A stretch of 44,112 nucleotides of DNA from Actinomycetales bacterium UBA1383 (GCA_002305415.1 DBQX01000028.1:1-44112); one strand, 5' to 3'. Shown: positions 7,525-16,240, numbered from the stretch's first letter. Translations and numbers: made by a program. Notes: generated by a model not told the origin, from the letters alone.

Positions 7525-8652
7525 TCAGCCCGCGAGCCGCTCGGGATTCAGCGCCGCGGCGGTGAACTCGCGAACCTGGGCCGAGTCCCCGTCGATCTCG
7601 GCCACGGACGGTGCGTCCGCGGCGAGCGTCTCGAACTGGCGTGCCGTGACCAGCAGCCGCGACTCCAGTGACGCCACCGCCTTGTTGTAGGCCGCCACGG
7701 ACGCCTTCAGGGACCTCCCCACCTGTGTCATGTGACTGGCCACCACCCCCAGCCGCTCGTAGAGCGTGCGGCCGAGCTGCAGGAGTTCCCGTGCCTGCTC
7801 GGAGACCTCGTGGTGCGCCCACACCGCGGCCACCGCGCGCAGCAGGGCGAGGAGGGATGCGGGGGACACCGGAGCGACGCCGCGGCGCAGGGCGTGGTCG
7901 AGCAGCGCCGGGTCGGCGTCGAGTGCGGCGGCCAGCAGCGCTTCGGAGGGCACGAACATCACGGTGACCTCGGCATCTCCCAGCTGTTCGTGGTACGCGC
8001 GCCGGGCGAGTGCGTCCACGTGCGACCGCAACGCCCGCGCGTGGGCCGCCTCGAGTTCCCGCCGCCGGGCGAGCGACGCCTCATCGTTGCCGCGGATCGC
8101 CGATGCCTGCAGCCACGCGTCGAAGGGCACCTTCGCGTCGATCGGGAGTGAGCGGCCACCCGGGAGGCGCACGATGACGTCCGGTCGGGACGTGTCGCTG
8201 ATCGTCTCCTGGGTGGTGAAGTCCACGTGGCGCAGCATGCCCGCCGCCTCGAGGAGCCGCTGGAGCTCCATCTCGCCCCACTGGCCGCGCACGGACGTGG
8301 AGCGGAGGGCCGACGCCAGCGACGTCGTCGTGCGGCGCAGCTCCTCAGTGCTCTCCCGTGCCGTGGTGAGCTGAGACGTGAGGGCCGAGTACTGCTCGAT
8401 GCGCTCACGCTCGAGCAGCGACACCTGGTTCCCGAGCCGTTCGAGTGAGGAGGCGACCGGCGCGAGGGCCCGCAGCACGTCGTGGTCACGTGCCGCCCGT
8501 TCCCTCAGTTCGCCCGCCTCCTCCGCGAGCCGTTCGGAGCGGGCGACGGCGGCCGCGAGCTCGCTGCGCGTCCGGCCCGAGCGGGCGGTGGCGGCCAGGT
8601 AGCCGATCAGCAGTCCCGCGGCGAGGAAGGCGAGGGGAAGGAGGAGGTCCAT
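7525..8652 (-). CDS. rmuC: DNA recombination protein RmuC
   Basis: A 375-residue RmuC-like protein: an N-terminal membrane helix (residues 3-20), a long coiled coil (about 25-125), then the conserved nuclease-like fold with RGQWGEMELQRLLEAAGM, RPDVIVRLPGGR and LPIDAKVPFDAW. RmuC limits inversion and rearrangement in E. coli, but its biochemical role is not settled. The ATG at 8652 places the membrane helix at the N terminus. It converges on the anti-sigma gene (42-bp gap) and is divergent from ychF. Confidence 0.9.
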   Translation of the reverse strand: MDLLLPLAFLAAGLLIGYLAATARSGRTRSELAAAVARSERLAEEAGELRERAARDHDVLRALAPVASSLERLGNQVSLLERERIEQYSALTSQLTTARESTEELRRTTTSLASALRSTSVRGQWGEMELQRLLEAAGMLRHVDFTTQETISDTSRPDVIVRLPGGRSLPIDAKVPFDAWLQASAIRGNDEASLARRRELEAAHARALRSHVDALARRAYHEQLGDAEVTVMFVPSEALLAAALDADPALLDHALRRGVAPVSPASLLALLRAVAAVWAHHEVSEQARELLQLGRTLYERLGVVASHMTQVGRSLKASVAAYNKAVASLESRLLVTARQFETLAADAPSVAEIDGDSAQVREFTAAALNPERLAG

Positions 8653-8712
8653 GACCACCACCGTGCCACGGGCCACTGTCAGGATCCCGGAGGGGGTGCG
8701 TGCGTCGTCGCC

Positions 8713-8726
8713 TAGACTTGTCCCCC
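8713..8726 (+). promoter_or_regulatory. -10 element for a near-leaderless ychF transcript
   Basis: TAGACT (8713-8718) fits a -10 hexamer and lies eight bases before the GTG at 8727, so the mRNA would begin at or one or two bases before the start codon. No Shine-Dalgarno is present and no clear -35 was found. Confidence 0.4.
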
Positions 8727-9812
8727 GTGGCCCTCACCATCGGAATCGCCGGCCTGCCCAACGTCGGCAAGTCCACCCTGTTCAACGCGCTCACGCGTGC
8801 CACCGTGCTCGCGGCCAACTATCCATTCGCCACGATCGAGCCCAACATCGGCATCGTGCCCCTGCCCGACCCCCGGCTCGCGGTACTCGCGACGATGTTC
8901 CACTCCGAGCGGATCGTGCCGGCCACCGTCTCGTTCGTGGACATCGCCGGCATCGTTCGGGGAGCGTCCGAGGGGGAGGGGCTCGGCAACCAGTTCCTGG
9001 CGAACATCCGCGAGGCGGACGCGATCTGTGTGGTGACCCGCGCGTTCGCTGATCCGGACGTCGTGCACGTCGAGGGCCGGGTGGATCCCAGGGACGACAT
9101 CGAGACCCTCACCACCGAGCTGATCCTCGCCGACATGCAGACCCTCGAGAAGACCATCCCCCGGCTGGAGAAGGAGGTGCGCGGGAAGAAGACGGACGCG
9201 GCGGTCCTCGCCACCGCCCACGCCGCGCTCGACGCGCTCGCCCGGGGAGAGCTGCTCTCCGCCGTGGCCGCGCGCGGCGGCCTCGACCGGGACCACCTGG
9301 CCAGCTTCCAGCTCATGACCGCCAAGCCGTTCATCTTCGTCTTCAACACCGACGACGCCGGTCTCGCCGACGCCGCGCTCCGGGCGGAGCTGTCGGCGCT
9401 GGTCGCGCCCGCCGAGGCGATCTTCATGGATGCGAAGTTCGAGGCCGAGCTCGTGGAGCTCGAGGAGGATGAGGCCCGCGAGATGCTCGCGGAGTCCGGC
9501 CAGGACGAGGCGGGCCTCGACAAGCTCGCGCGCGTGGGCTTCGCCACCCTCGGCCTGCAGACCTTCCTCACTGCTGGCCCCAAGGAGGCCCGCGCGTGGA
9601 CGATCCGCAAGGGCTGGACCGCGCCGCAGGCCGCCGGGGTGATCCACACAGACTTCCAGCGTGGCTTCATCAAGGCGGAGATCGTCAGCTACCACGACCT
9701 CGTGGCGGCCGGCTCGATGCACGAGGCCCGCGCCCGGGGCCAGGTACGCATGGAGGGCAAGGACTACGTCATGCGCGACGGCGACGTCGTGGAGTTTCGC
9801 TTCAACGTCTAG
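8727..9812 (+). CDS. ychF: Redox-regulated ATPase/GTPase YchF (Obg-related)
   Basis: A 361-residue P-loop protein: Walker A/G1 GLPNVGKST at residues ~9-17, G3 DIAGIVRGA at ~75, the coiled-coil insertion (about 130-200), the NTDD specificity segment and a C-terminal TGS-like domain (about 275-361) ending DGDVVEFRFNV. YchF/Ola1 proteins bind ribosomes and hydrolyse ATP in preference to GTP; they modulate stress responses. The GTG at 8727 gives the usual N terminus (VALTIGIAGL), whereas an upstream in-frame codon would add residues not seen in the family. An IS element begins 50 bp after its stop. Confidence 0.96.
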   Translation: MALTIGIAGLPNVGKSTLFNALTRATVLAANYPFATIEPNIGIVPLPDPRLAVLATMFHSERIVPATVSFVDIAGIVRGASEGEGLGNQFLANIREADAICVVTRAFADPDVVHVEGRVDPRDDIETLTTELILADMQTLEKTIPRLEKEVRGKKTDAAVLATAHAALDALARGELLSAVAARGGLDRDHLASFQLMTAKPFIFVFNTDDAGLADAALRAELSALVAPAEAIFMDAKFEAELVELEEDEAREMLAESGQDEAGLDKLARVGFATLGLQTFLTAGPKEARAWTIRKGWTAPQAAGVIHTDFQRGFIKAEIVSYHDLVAAGSMHEARARGQVRMEGKDYVMRDGDVVEFRFNV

Positions 9813-9861
9813 CGTCGGTGTGTCGCTGGCGGCGGGTGGTGCGGCGTGTTGCCGGTGGGGG

Positions 9862-9871
9862 GTGTCCCTAT
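9862..9871. repeat. Direct repeat at right end of the IS
   Basis: GTGTCCCTAT, identical to 11172-11181; predicted core shared by the element end and its target. Confidence 0.65.
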
Positions 9872-9879
9872 GGTTCCTG

Positions 9880-11076
9880 TCAAGCGGCGGCTGGTGTTCT
9901 TGGTTGGTAGTAGGTGCCGTTGCGGAGCATGGCGTGAAGGACGTCGACGCGTCGTCGGGCGAGGCAGACGAGGGCGGCGTTGTGTTTCTTCCCAGCGGCG
10001 CGTTTGCGGTCGTAGTAGGCGCGTGAATCAGGATCGTGGAGGGCTGCGAAGGCCGAGAGGAACAGTGCTCGTTTGAGGTGTTTGTTCCCGCCGCGTGAGG
10101 GATGCTCTCCGCGGATGCTGGATCCGGATCGCCGGGTGACCGGGGCCAAGCCAGCGTAGGCCGCGAGATGGCCTGCGGTGGGGAACGCGGAGCCGTCACC
10201 GACGTCGAGGAGGAGTCTGGCTGCGGTCCTGATGCCGACTCCAGGCATTGACATCAGGAGCTGGGAAAGAGGGTGCGCATCGAGGGCCTCCTCGACTTGT
10301 TTGGCGGCCTCAGCGCGCTGCGTGAGCAGGCCCTGGAGTTGGGCTGCGAGCTGGGGCAAGACCAGCTCGGCTGCCCGGGTGCCGGGGACGGTCACGGTTT
10401 GCTCTGTCAGGGCCTTCACGATGGCCTCGACAAGGCGCTCGTGCATGCGTGGCGCCAGCGCTTTGGCGGTGGTGGTGAGACGGCGCCTACCGGCGTCGGC
10501 GAGTCCGGTGGGGCCGCAGTACTTGGCCAGTAGGGCCAGCACTGCGGGGTGGCTGATGTTGCCGCCGATGGCGCGTTCGAGCGCGGGGTGGATCTGGGTC
10601 AGGAGGCCGCGGATCCGGTTGGAGACGCGGTTGACTTCGCCTGCGAGGTCGTCGTCGAACCCGACGATCACGGCGAGGTCGGCGATCAGGTCGTCGTCGC
10701 CGCCGACTCGGCGCAGCGCGTGGGGCATGGTGCGGCCGGCCTCGGCGATGATGTAGGCGTCGCGGGCGTCGGTCTTCGCGTTGCCCGGGTGGAGATCGGC
10801 GATGCGGCGCATCGCCAGTCCCGGTAGGTAGGCGACCTCGATACCCATCGCGCGAGCCACCGTGACCGGCAGGGCGCCGATCGTGGCGGGCTGGTCCACG
10901 ATCACCAACACCAACCCATGGGCGGTGAGCTTGGCGAACACCTCACGTAGAGCAGTCTCATCCTGGGGCAGGGCCTTGTCATGCAGTCGTTTCCCGCCAG
11001 CGTTGAGGGCGGTGGCGTGGTGGTGTTCTTTGCCGACGTCGAGGCCGACGAACACGTCGAAGCGGTGTTGGTCCAT
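9880..11076 (-). CDS. IS110-family DEDD transposase
   Basis: A 398-residue protein with an N-terminal RuvC-like DEDD domain (FVGLDVGKEHHHAT at residue ~9, VDQP at ~60, NAKTDARDA at ~100) and a C-terminal Transposase_20 domain (SMPGVGIRTAARLL, AAYAGLAPV, RGGNKHLKRALFLSAFAAL) containing the catalytic serine region. The ATG at 11076 has GAGGAGG-type purines (GAGGAGGACCGCT) upstream. Full length and without stops, so probably active or recently active. IS110 recombinases use a structured non-coding RNA from one element end to choose donor and target DNA. Confidence 0.93.
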   Translation of the reverse strand: MDQHRFDVFVGLDVGKEHHHATALNAGGKRLHDKALPQDETALREVFAKLTAHGLVLVIVDQPATIGALPVTVARAMGIEVAYLPGLAMRRIADLHPGNAKTDARDAYIIAEAGRTMPHALRRVGGDDDLIADLAVIVGFDDDLAGEVNRVSNRIRGLLTQIHPALERAIGGNISHPAVLALLAKYCGPTGLADAGRRRLTTTAKALAPRMHERLVEAIVKALTEQTVTVPGTRAAELVLPQLAAQLQGLLTQRAEAAKQVEEALDAHPLSQLLMSMPGVGIRTAARLLLDVGDGSAFPTAGHLAAYAGLAPVTRRSGSSIRGEHPSRGGNKHLKRALFLSAFAALHDPDSRAYYDRKRAAGKKHNAALVCLARRRVDVLHAMLRNGTYYQPRTPAAA

Positions 11077-11181
11077 AGCGGTCCTCCTCAGAGGGTTCCA
11101 TTCTGGCCGCAAGTCAGGCGAAGATCGTCGGCACCCACGTTACGAGAGGCCACGCTGTCATGCAGCGGGCCGTGTCCCTAT
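11077..11181 (-). ncRNA. Candidate region for IS110 bridge RNA
   Basis: In characterised IS110-subgroup elements the non-coding end upstream of the transposase is transcribed into a bridge RNA with two loops pairing to target and donor DNA. Here this end spans the 105 bp between the transposase start and the distal 10-bp repeat. I placed the RNA by position only; I did not fold it, and the exact ends are unknown. Confidence 0.3.
11172..11181. repeat. Direct repeat at left end of the IS
   Basis: GTGTCCCTAT, identical to 9862-9871; marks the distal end of the element. Confidence 0.65.
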
Positions 11182-11345
11182 CAGCGATCAACCCACGCCA
11201 CCAGGACCCGGTGACAACACCCCCCGGATCATCAACGACAGGGGCAGTAAGTCATGCCGGGCCTGGCGACCAGAACCCCGACCATCGGGGATACCTAGAA
11301 GGTAACGGGGCGCGCCCACCCCTACGCGCCCACTCCCGGGCGGCC

Positions 11346-11690
11346 TCAGTCCGGGGCGGCGATCGCCCGCGCGATCTCGGCCTGTCGCACGAGGAAGGCT
11401 GGTTCGTCGAGCCGCTTCCGACGCATCCACGTCGTGACCTCGGATCCGCACTTGGAGGCATTGCAGGACCGGCACGCCGGCACGACGTTGGCGAGCGTGT
11501 AGCGCCCGCCGCGCAGGATCGGGATCACACAGTCCTTCTGGAGGTGCGGATCGGCCGCCCCGCAGTAGGCGCAGCCGCCCCACGCGGTGGTCAGTGCCCG
11601 CCACTGGGCGTCCGTCAGGTCGTGCTCGACTCTCGCCATCCGGCGCTTCCGCCGCCGGGCGTAGGTCCCGGCTCTGCCACGGGTCGCCAC
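11346..11690 (-). CDS. Small HNH endonuclease
   Basis: A protein of up to 114 residues with two zinc-type CxxC pairs framing an HNH fold: GGCAYCGA near residue 40 and VPACRSCNASKCG near residue 72, with a QKDCVIPILRGG segment where the family carries its first catalytic His/Asp (the usual D-H pair is replaced here, so activity is uncertain). A very basic N-terminal stretch precedes ATG 11639; the GTG at 11690 is the longest start and ATG 11639 an alternative. Such stand-alone HNH proteins occur in mobile elements and in chromosomes; the IS110 element 165 bp away may be coincidental. The intervening 11182-11345 shows no gene. Confidence 0.7.
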   Translation of the reverse strand: MATRGRAGTYARRRKRRMARVEHDLTDAQWRALTTAWGGCAYCGAADPHLQKDCVIPILRGGRYTLANVVPACRSCNASKCGSEVTTWMRRKRLDEPAFLVRQAEIARAIAAPD

Positions 11691-11725
11691 AGGCTCGAGC
11701 CTACGCCCCGCCGCAGGCTCGAGCC
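11690..11725. repeat. Two copies of a palindrome-containing 12-mer
   Basis: CAGGCTCGAGCC occurs at 11690-11701 and 11714-11725, a 24-bp period; each copy contains the 10-bp palindrome GGCTCGAGCC. It lies between the HNH gene start and the stop of the kinase-GH13 gene, so it could be a paired operator for the HNH gene or part of a terminator. Confidence 0.4.
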
Positions 11726-11751
11726 GTGCGCGGAGGTTGGCGCGCCCCGCG

Positions 11752-14355
11752 CTACAGCGCGAAGCGGAAGGTCTCCTTCCCAGCGGCGTCGGCCGCCGTG
11801 ATCGTGAACGTGTGCTCCGAGAGGTTCGCCTCGAGCGCGGCCTGGTGACCGTTCCGCCTCCAGGCGAGGGAGAGGCGGTCCGCGGCGGTGTCCCCGACCT
11901 GGCACTCGGCGTCGAAGCCGAACGCGGGGCAGGTGTTCCGGAAGCGGAGAAGCTCGAGCTGCTGCAGTACCACCGGCTTCGTCAGGCCCTCCGCGACGTC
12001 CGTCATGGTCAGGTTGGTGCGGTTGATCTCCTTGTGCCCGCCCGAGCCGGCCTTCTCCACCGCCGCGTGGTTGTTCTTCCCCGCGAACAGGTCGAGGTAC
12101 CACACCTGCGGCTTGCCGGGCATGAACAGCTGGATGGCGCGCGCCAGCAGGAGCCGGGCGTCGTCCTCCCCGAGGGCGCTGTAGTAGGTGGCGTTGACCT
12201 GGTAGTACATCTTCTTCTGACCGTGCAGGTCCTTGACATAGCCGCCGCGTCCCTTCACGGTCTCGATGAGGGCGTCGATCTCGTCGTCGCTGAGCAGCCC
12301 CTTCAGGTCCAGCAGCGGGATGCCGTCGTGGCATCCCAGCATGTTCACCGTGCGGATGCCCTTGTCGAGGATGTCGCTGATCCACCGGCGGAGCGTCGTG
12401 GCGTCGTTCCGTTCGAACGCGTCGATGAGGAGGCCCGGGAGGAAGAAGTCATAGGTCATGAACCCCTTGCTCGAGATGGTCTCGTGGATCCCCTCCTCGT
12501 ACCGGCTGTGGATCTCGGGCAGGAGCTTCACGCCGTGGCGGTCAGCCAGCTGCTTGACGCGGTCCAGCAGGTCCCACGTGCCCGGATCGTTCAGGAAGTT
12601 CTTCTCGCCCGGTTCCTTCGGCGCGTAGGCGAAGGCGTCGAGCCGGACGATCTGGGCCCCGTACCCCGCGAGGGTCGCGAGCGTGTCGGAGTAGAAGTCC
12701 CACACCAGCGGGGACTTGATGTTGAGGTCCATCTGTCCCAGGTACTTCCGGCGCGACTCCAGGAGGTCCACCACGGTCGCCTTGTGGGACTCGAACCCGC
12801 TGAAGTCCGCGTCGGCGGGGGCGGCACCGGCATCGAGGGCGGCGTTCACGCGGTGCGCGAGCAGGTCCGCCGAGGCGTACTGCAGGGCTGACGCTGCCAT
12901 GAGGTCCTGCGCGTCCACTCGCGGGTAGCGCACCTCCTGGTAGAAGGTGTTCCAGTAGGGCTTCTCGGTGCCGTCCGGCAGCCGCACCATGAGGATGGGC
13001 AGTCCAGGCTTGCGGAAGAACATGTCCTTGATGAGTTCCTGGTCGGGCTCGATGTAGCCTTCCGGAGTCATCTCGCCGTGCCCGGCCCAGAACGCGTTCC
13101 AGTCGATGAAGAAGTCCTTGTACGCGGACCGCTCGCCCCGCGCGAGGATGTCCTGGAACGGCGCCGAGAGCACGGAGGCGTGGTTGAGGATGAAGTCGAA
13201 CTTGAAGTCGATCCCCTCGTCCTGCAGGGCCTCGAGGTCCTCCACCGAGGCGTACAGCTCGTTCAGCCCGTAGTCGATCACGGAGAAGCCGCGGTCCAGG
13301 TCGGTGTTGAAGATGCTGGGCAGCATGTACATCGACTGGAATACGTCACGGAGGGCGGGTTCGCGGATGAACGCCACGAGGTCCGCCACGGTGCCCCCGA
13401 CGCTGTCCGGATAGACGTTGAGCATGGGGCCGGCACCGGGCAGGTCCTTGCCCATCCGGCGGAGGTACGCGTCGTAGTCAAGCAGCTCGCCGGTCTTGGC
13501 GAGGATGATCTTCGCCTTGTGGGCCTGGGAGTGGAGGAGTGCCTGCTCCAGCTCGAGCACCATCGTCGTGAACGGGCTGTCGACGGCGCCGTCCCGCGCC
13601 CGCGACCGCCGGTGGGCCAGGGTCTCCTCCGGGGTGCTGTTGAGCAGGATCGGGATGTCGACGCCGCGTACGTTGTCGTTGTTGCCGTGGGTCCACTCGA
13701 CGACGATCACCTGGACGCCGCTCATGTCCACCGAGTCGTACCACAGTTCGTTCTCGGTCCGGCCCATGCGCTTGAGCAGCAGCGTGGGTGCCCCGTCCTT
13801 GAAGGCGGCGATGATGCGGTTCACCTCGGCGAAGTCGATCTCCTTGTCGCTGCCGAGGTAGCCGGTCAGCGCCTTCCGCCCGGCCTTCTGGTACGTGCGC
13901 AGCCACGGGTGCACCGCGACGAGCGCGGGGTCAGCATCGGTCCCCGCCTCCTGGAGCCCGGCGAGGGCGTCCCGGACGGAGTCGTCGTACTCGCCCTTCG
14001 TGACCAGGCCGGCGAGTCCGCCGGTCCGGAAGACCCGCAACCGCTCGGCGTCGTTGTACCGCGGGATGCGGCGGGGGTAGTTGTCGCCGGAGAGGACGTA
14101 TGCCCCGACGCCGCGGGCGTTCAGGTAGTACGCGAGCAGCGAGCCGGTCTCGGACTTGCCGACGCCGGAGCCGCCGTGCACCGCGACCACGGCCCGCCGG
14201 TGGGGGCTCTCCGCCAGCAGTGGCTGCAGGAGCTCCCAGAGCCGCGGGAAGATGGCCTGGGCCTTGGCGACGTGCTGCTCGGTGATCTGGACCTTGTCGC
14301 CCGGCATGTCGCCGGTGGGGATGGCAGCCAGATCGGGGATCTCGGGGAAGTCCAT
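11752..14355 (-). CDS. P-loop kinase fused to sucrose phosphorylase-like GH13_18 enzyme
   Basis: An 867-residue two-domain protein. The N-terminal ~290 residues form a kinase-like P-loop domain: Walker A VHGGSGVGKSE at residues 58-68, a Walker B-like VQVIVVEWTHGN and an Arg-rich lid (HRRSRARDG). From about residue 308 to the end it aligns with GH13 subfamily 18 sucrose/glucosylglycerate phosphorylases: nucleophile Asp573 (VRLDAFAYA), acid/base Glu614 (LLPEIHSRY), transition-state Asp677 (CHDGIP), plus QVNATYYSALG and the GKNNHAAV/INRTNLT loops. GH13_18 enzymes reversibly phosphorolyse alpha-glucosides to glucose 1-phosphate; which acceptor is used here is unclear. The kinase may act on the acceptor or the released sugar. 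ATG 14355 has GAGGAG 12-16 bases upstream. A hairpin separates it from the K+ channel operon. Confidence 0.85.
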   Translation of the reverse strand: MDFPEIPDLAAIPTGDMPGDKVQITEQHVAKAQAIFPRLWELLQPLLAESPHRRAVVAVHGGSGVGKSETGSLLAYYLNARGVGAYVLSGDNYPRRIPRYNDAERLRVFRTGGLAGLVTKGEYDDSVRDALAGLQEAGTDADPALVAVHPWLRTYQKAGRKALTGYLGSDKEIDFAEVNRIIAAFKDGAPTLLLKRMGRTENELWYDSVDMSGVQVIVVEWTHGNNDNVRGVDIPILLNSTPEETLAHRRSRARDGAVDSPFTTMVLELEQALLHSQAHKAKIILAKTGELLDYDAYLRRMGKDLPGAGPMLNVYPDSVGGTVADLVAFIREPALRDVFQSMYMLPSIFNTDLDRGFSVIDYGLNELYASVEDLEALQDEGIDFKFDFILNHASVLSAPFQDILARGERSAYKDFFIDWNAFWAGHGEMTPEGYIEPDQELIKDMFFRKPGLPILMVRLPDGTEKPYWNTFYQEVRYPRVDAQDLMAASALQYASADLLAHRVNAALDAGAAPADADFSGFESHKATVVDLLESRRKYLGQMDLNIKSPLVWDFYSDTLATLAGYGAQIVRLDAFAYAPKEPGEKNFLNDPGTWDLLDRVKQLADRHGVKLLPEIHSRYEEGIHETISSKGFMTYDFFLPGLLIDAFERNDATTLRRWISDILDKGIRTVNMLGCHDGIPLLDLKGLLSDDEIDALIETVKGRGGYVKDLHGQKKMYYQVNATYYSALGEDDARLLLARAIQLFMPGKPQVWYLDLFAGKNNHAAVEKAGSGGHKEINRTNLTMTDVAEGLTKPVVLQQLELLRFRNTCPAFGFDAECQVGDTAADRLSLAWRRNGHQAALEANLSEHTFTITAADAAGKETFRFAL

Positions 14356-14474
14356 GCCGGTATCGCACTCCTCGTGTCGTGGGTTCCAGTTGCCAAGAAG
14401 CTTCCCCGATCCGGCGGCTGGTCGCATCCATTTCGGGCAGTTCGGGACATCAGTCCCGCACCGCCCGCCGTGTC

Positions 14475-14494
14475 GTGGGGACGCCCGTCCCCAC
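14475..14494 (-). terminator. Hairpin terminator after the K+ channel gene
   Basis: GTGGGGAC (14475-14482) pairs perfectly with GTCCCCAC (14487-14494) around a 4-nt loop, 13 bp beyond the stop at 14507. It would end the ndvB-MFS-DUF6394-channel transcript. Confidence 0.65.
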
Positions 14495-14506
14495 CGCGGC
14501 GAGCGA

Positions 14507-16234
14507 TCAGTGCCCCGGCAACGCCAGCGTGCGCCACACCCAGGTCTCCGGGACCTGGTCGCCCGTCGCCACGTAGCGGACCCGCGAGTCGTAGTAGAGG
14601 GTCATGGTGAGAATCGGGATCGCCGCGCTGCGGGCGGCCACCACGATCGTGTCGCCGGGCGCCAGGATGGTCTCGGGCGCCGGCGCGTAGACGGTCTCGC
14701 CGTCGTGGATGAGGACGAGGGGCACTACCGGCAGGAACGAGCCCCGATCCGTGGGATCCCGGGTCAGGTCCTCCAACCGCAGGGTTCCGCCCTGCAGCCA
14801 CCGCCACGCGGCGGGGGCGCCGGTCTTGTCGAGGATGATCCTCGTGCTGTGGGGAGTGCGTTCGCCGCAGCGGTCGACGATCCGGGCGAGCAGGTCCCGC
14901 GACCAGGAGTCGTCCTGCTGCAGCACGTGGTCGATGAAGGACCAGTAGAGGGGTGTGATGATCCGGGCGAGCGTCTCGAGCACGACGAGGTCGTTGGGGA
15001 CGAACACCGCGTCGGGTTCGAAAGCCTCCACCAGGGGGCCGTTGGAGTGGTGGTGCTGGCGGACCGTGAGGAACACGTCCGGGCTGGTCAGCCGCGCGTG
15101 CGCCGCGAGGGCGAGGTTCACCGTGTCGTTGTCGGCGCCGGCGATGAACCCGACCACCCCGGTCAGGTCCGGGTTGCCGTCGGCCGGGTTCGTGAGGACG
15201 ACCTCGAGCCCGGCGGCCGTCAGGTCCGCGGCCACCTCCTCGCCGAAGACGCCGTTCGCACACACCACCCAGCGTCCGTCCGTCAGTCCCTCGCGCAGCG
15301 GGGGGAGTTCCGAACCCGGCGGACTGATGAGCCAGCTGACCAGCTGATAGGTCACTGGCTGGTGCAGGGCCAGCATGAGATAGGTGCCGTACCGGTCATA
15401 CGGGTTGATGACGGCGGTCGGGTTGAAGTCGACCATGCGCGTGGCCGCGGCGCGGGTGTTGGCCCGGGCGATCACCGGGAGGTCCGGCCGCAGCAGCTGG
15501 GTGGCAATGACGACGGCGAGGTTCGCGTCGTCGTCGCTGGTCAGCGCCACCACCCCCTCACACTGGGCGTGCCCCAGGCCGGCGAGGCCCAGGACCGCCG
15601 GATTGTGGACGTCCCCGGCGATCCCCGGGATCTCTGACGCCAGCTGGTCGGCCGCGAGTGTCTCGATGCGGCGGGGGTTCGAGTCGAGCACCACCATGCG
15701 GCGCCCGAGGGCGTCCAGTTCCCGGCAGAGCATGCGGCCCGCCCTGCCGTAGCCCGCCACGAGGAGGAAGGGCTCCCGGAAGGCACGCACGCGCCGTCGG
15801 AACGCCCCGGTGGCCAGCGCGTCCTGGAAGGACTGCTCCTGCAACAGTGCGAACAGCATCCCGAACACGTAGGCCCAGCCGATGACGGAGGCGTAGATCG
15901 AGAACGTGACCCACATCCGCTGCGGGATGGTGAAGGCGTACGGGATCTCGCCGAAGCCGATGGTGGTGGCGGTGTAGCTCATGAAGTAGAACGCGTCGAA
16001 CAGCGTGAGGTGTGCGGGGTTGCCGTCGGCGTCGACCCCCGGGATCGCGGTGAGGCCCGCCACGGAGATCGTGAAGATCGCGACGAGCATCGCCAGCGGC
16101 AGGCGCATCCGGCGCAGCACGAGGAAGACCGCATCGGTCGTGGAGGCCTCGATCGGCACGGCGACCGCGCGGCGGCGGAGCCTGACGGTGGCGTCGCGTC
16201 GTCGGCCCGACAGCAGCAGCAGGAGGCTGGCCAC
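14507..16234 (-). CDS. Potassium channel with RCK (TrkA) domains
   Basis: A 575-residue protein: two membrane helices (about residues 38-60 and 95-125) flanking a pore loop with the filter-like TIGFGE motif, then a cytoplasmic RCK module with a canonical Rossmann signature (VAGYGRAGR, about residue 145), a second, degenerate nucleotide fold (CANGVFGEEV, about 315) and a C-terminal TrkA-C-like domain (ETILAPGDTIVVAARS). It resembles ligand-gated K+ channels and would conduct K+ across the plasma membrane under nucleotide or ion control. The start is GTG at 16234, six bases after the DUF6394 stop, so it is the last gene of a tightly packed operon. Confidence 0.88.
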   Translation of the reverse strand: MASLLLLLSGRRRDATVRLRRRAVAVPIEASTTDAVFLVLRRMRLPLAMLVAIFTISVAGLTAIPGVDADGNPAHLTLFDAFYFMSYTATTIGFGEIPYAFTIPQRMWVTFSIYASVIGWAYVFGMLFALLQEQSFQDALATGAFRRRVRAFREPFLLVAGYGRAGRMLCRELDALGRRMVVLDSNPRRIETLAADQLASEIPGIAGDVHNPAVLGLAGLGHAQCEGVVALTSDDDANLAVVIATQLLRPDLPVIARANTRAAATRMVDFNPTAVINPYDRYGTYLMLALHQPVTYQLVSWLISPPGSELPPLREGLTDGRWVVCANGVFGEEVAADLTAAGLEVVLTNPADGNPDLTGVVGFIAGADNDTVNLALAAHARLTSPDVFLTVRQHHHSNGPLVEAFEPDAVFVPNDLVVLETLARIITPLYWSFIDHVLQQDDSWSRDLLARIVDRCGERTPHSTRIILDKTGAPAAWRWLQGGTLRLEDLTRDPTDRGSFLPVVPLVLIHDGETVYAPAPETILAPGDTIVVAARSAAIPILTMTLYYDSRVRYVATGDQVPETWVWRTLALPGH

Positions 16235-16240
16235 GGCGCC

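Larger units (their letters stand above)
9862..11181 (-). mobile_element. IS110-family insertion sequence
   Basis: One transposase gene on the minus strand is bounded by identical 10-bp copies of GTGTCCCTAT at 9862-9871 and 11172-11181, giving a unit of 1310 bp. IS110 elements lack long terminal inverted repeats, and short repeats of the target core at both ends fit their recombination mode. The end after the transposase stop is only ~10-18 bp, while the end upstream of the gene is ~105 bp, the layout of the IS110 subgroup rather than IS1111. It sits in the gap behind ychF and breaks no gene. Confidence 0.75.

Noticed and set aside
9880..11690. Idea that the IS110 and HNH genes form one defence module
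   Set aside because: No coding overlap or shared operon: 165 bp and the IS boundary separate them, and HNH proteins of this kind occur alone.
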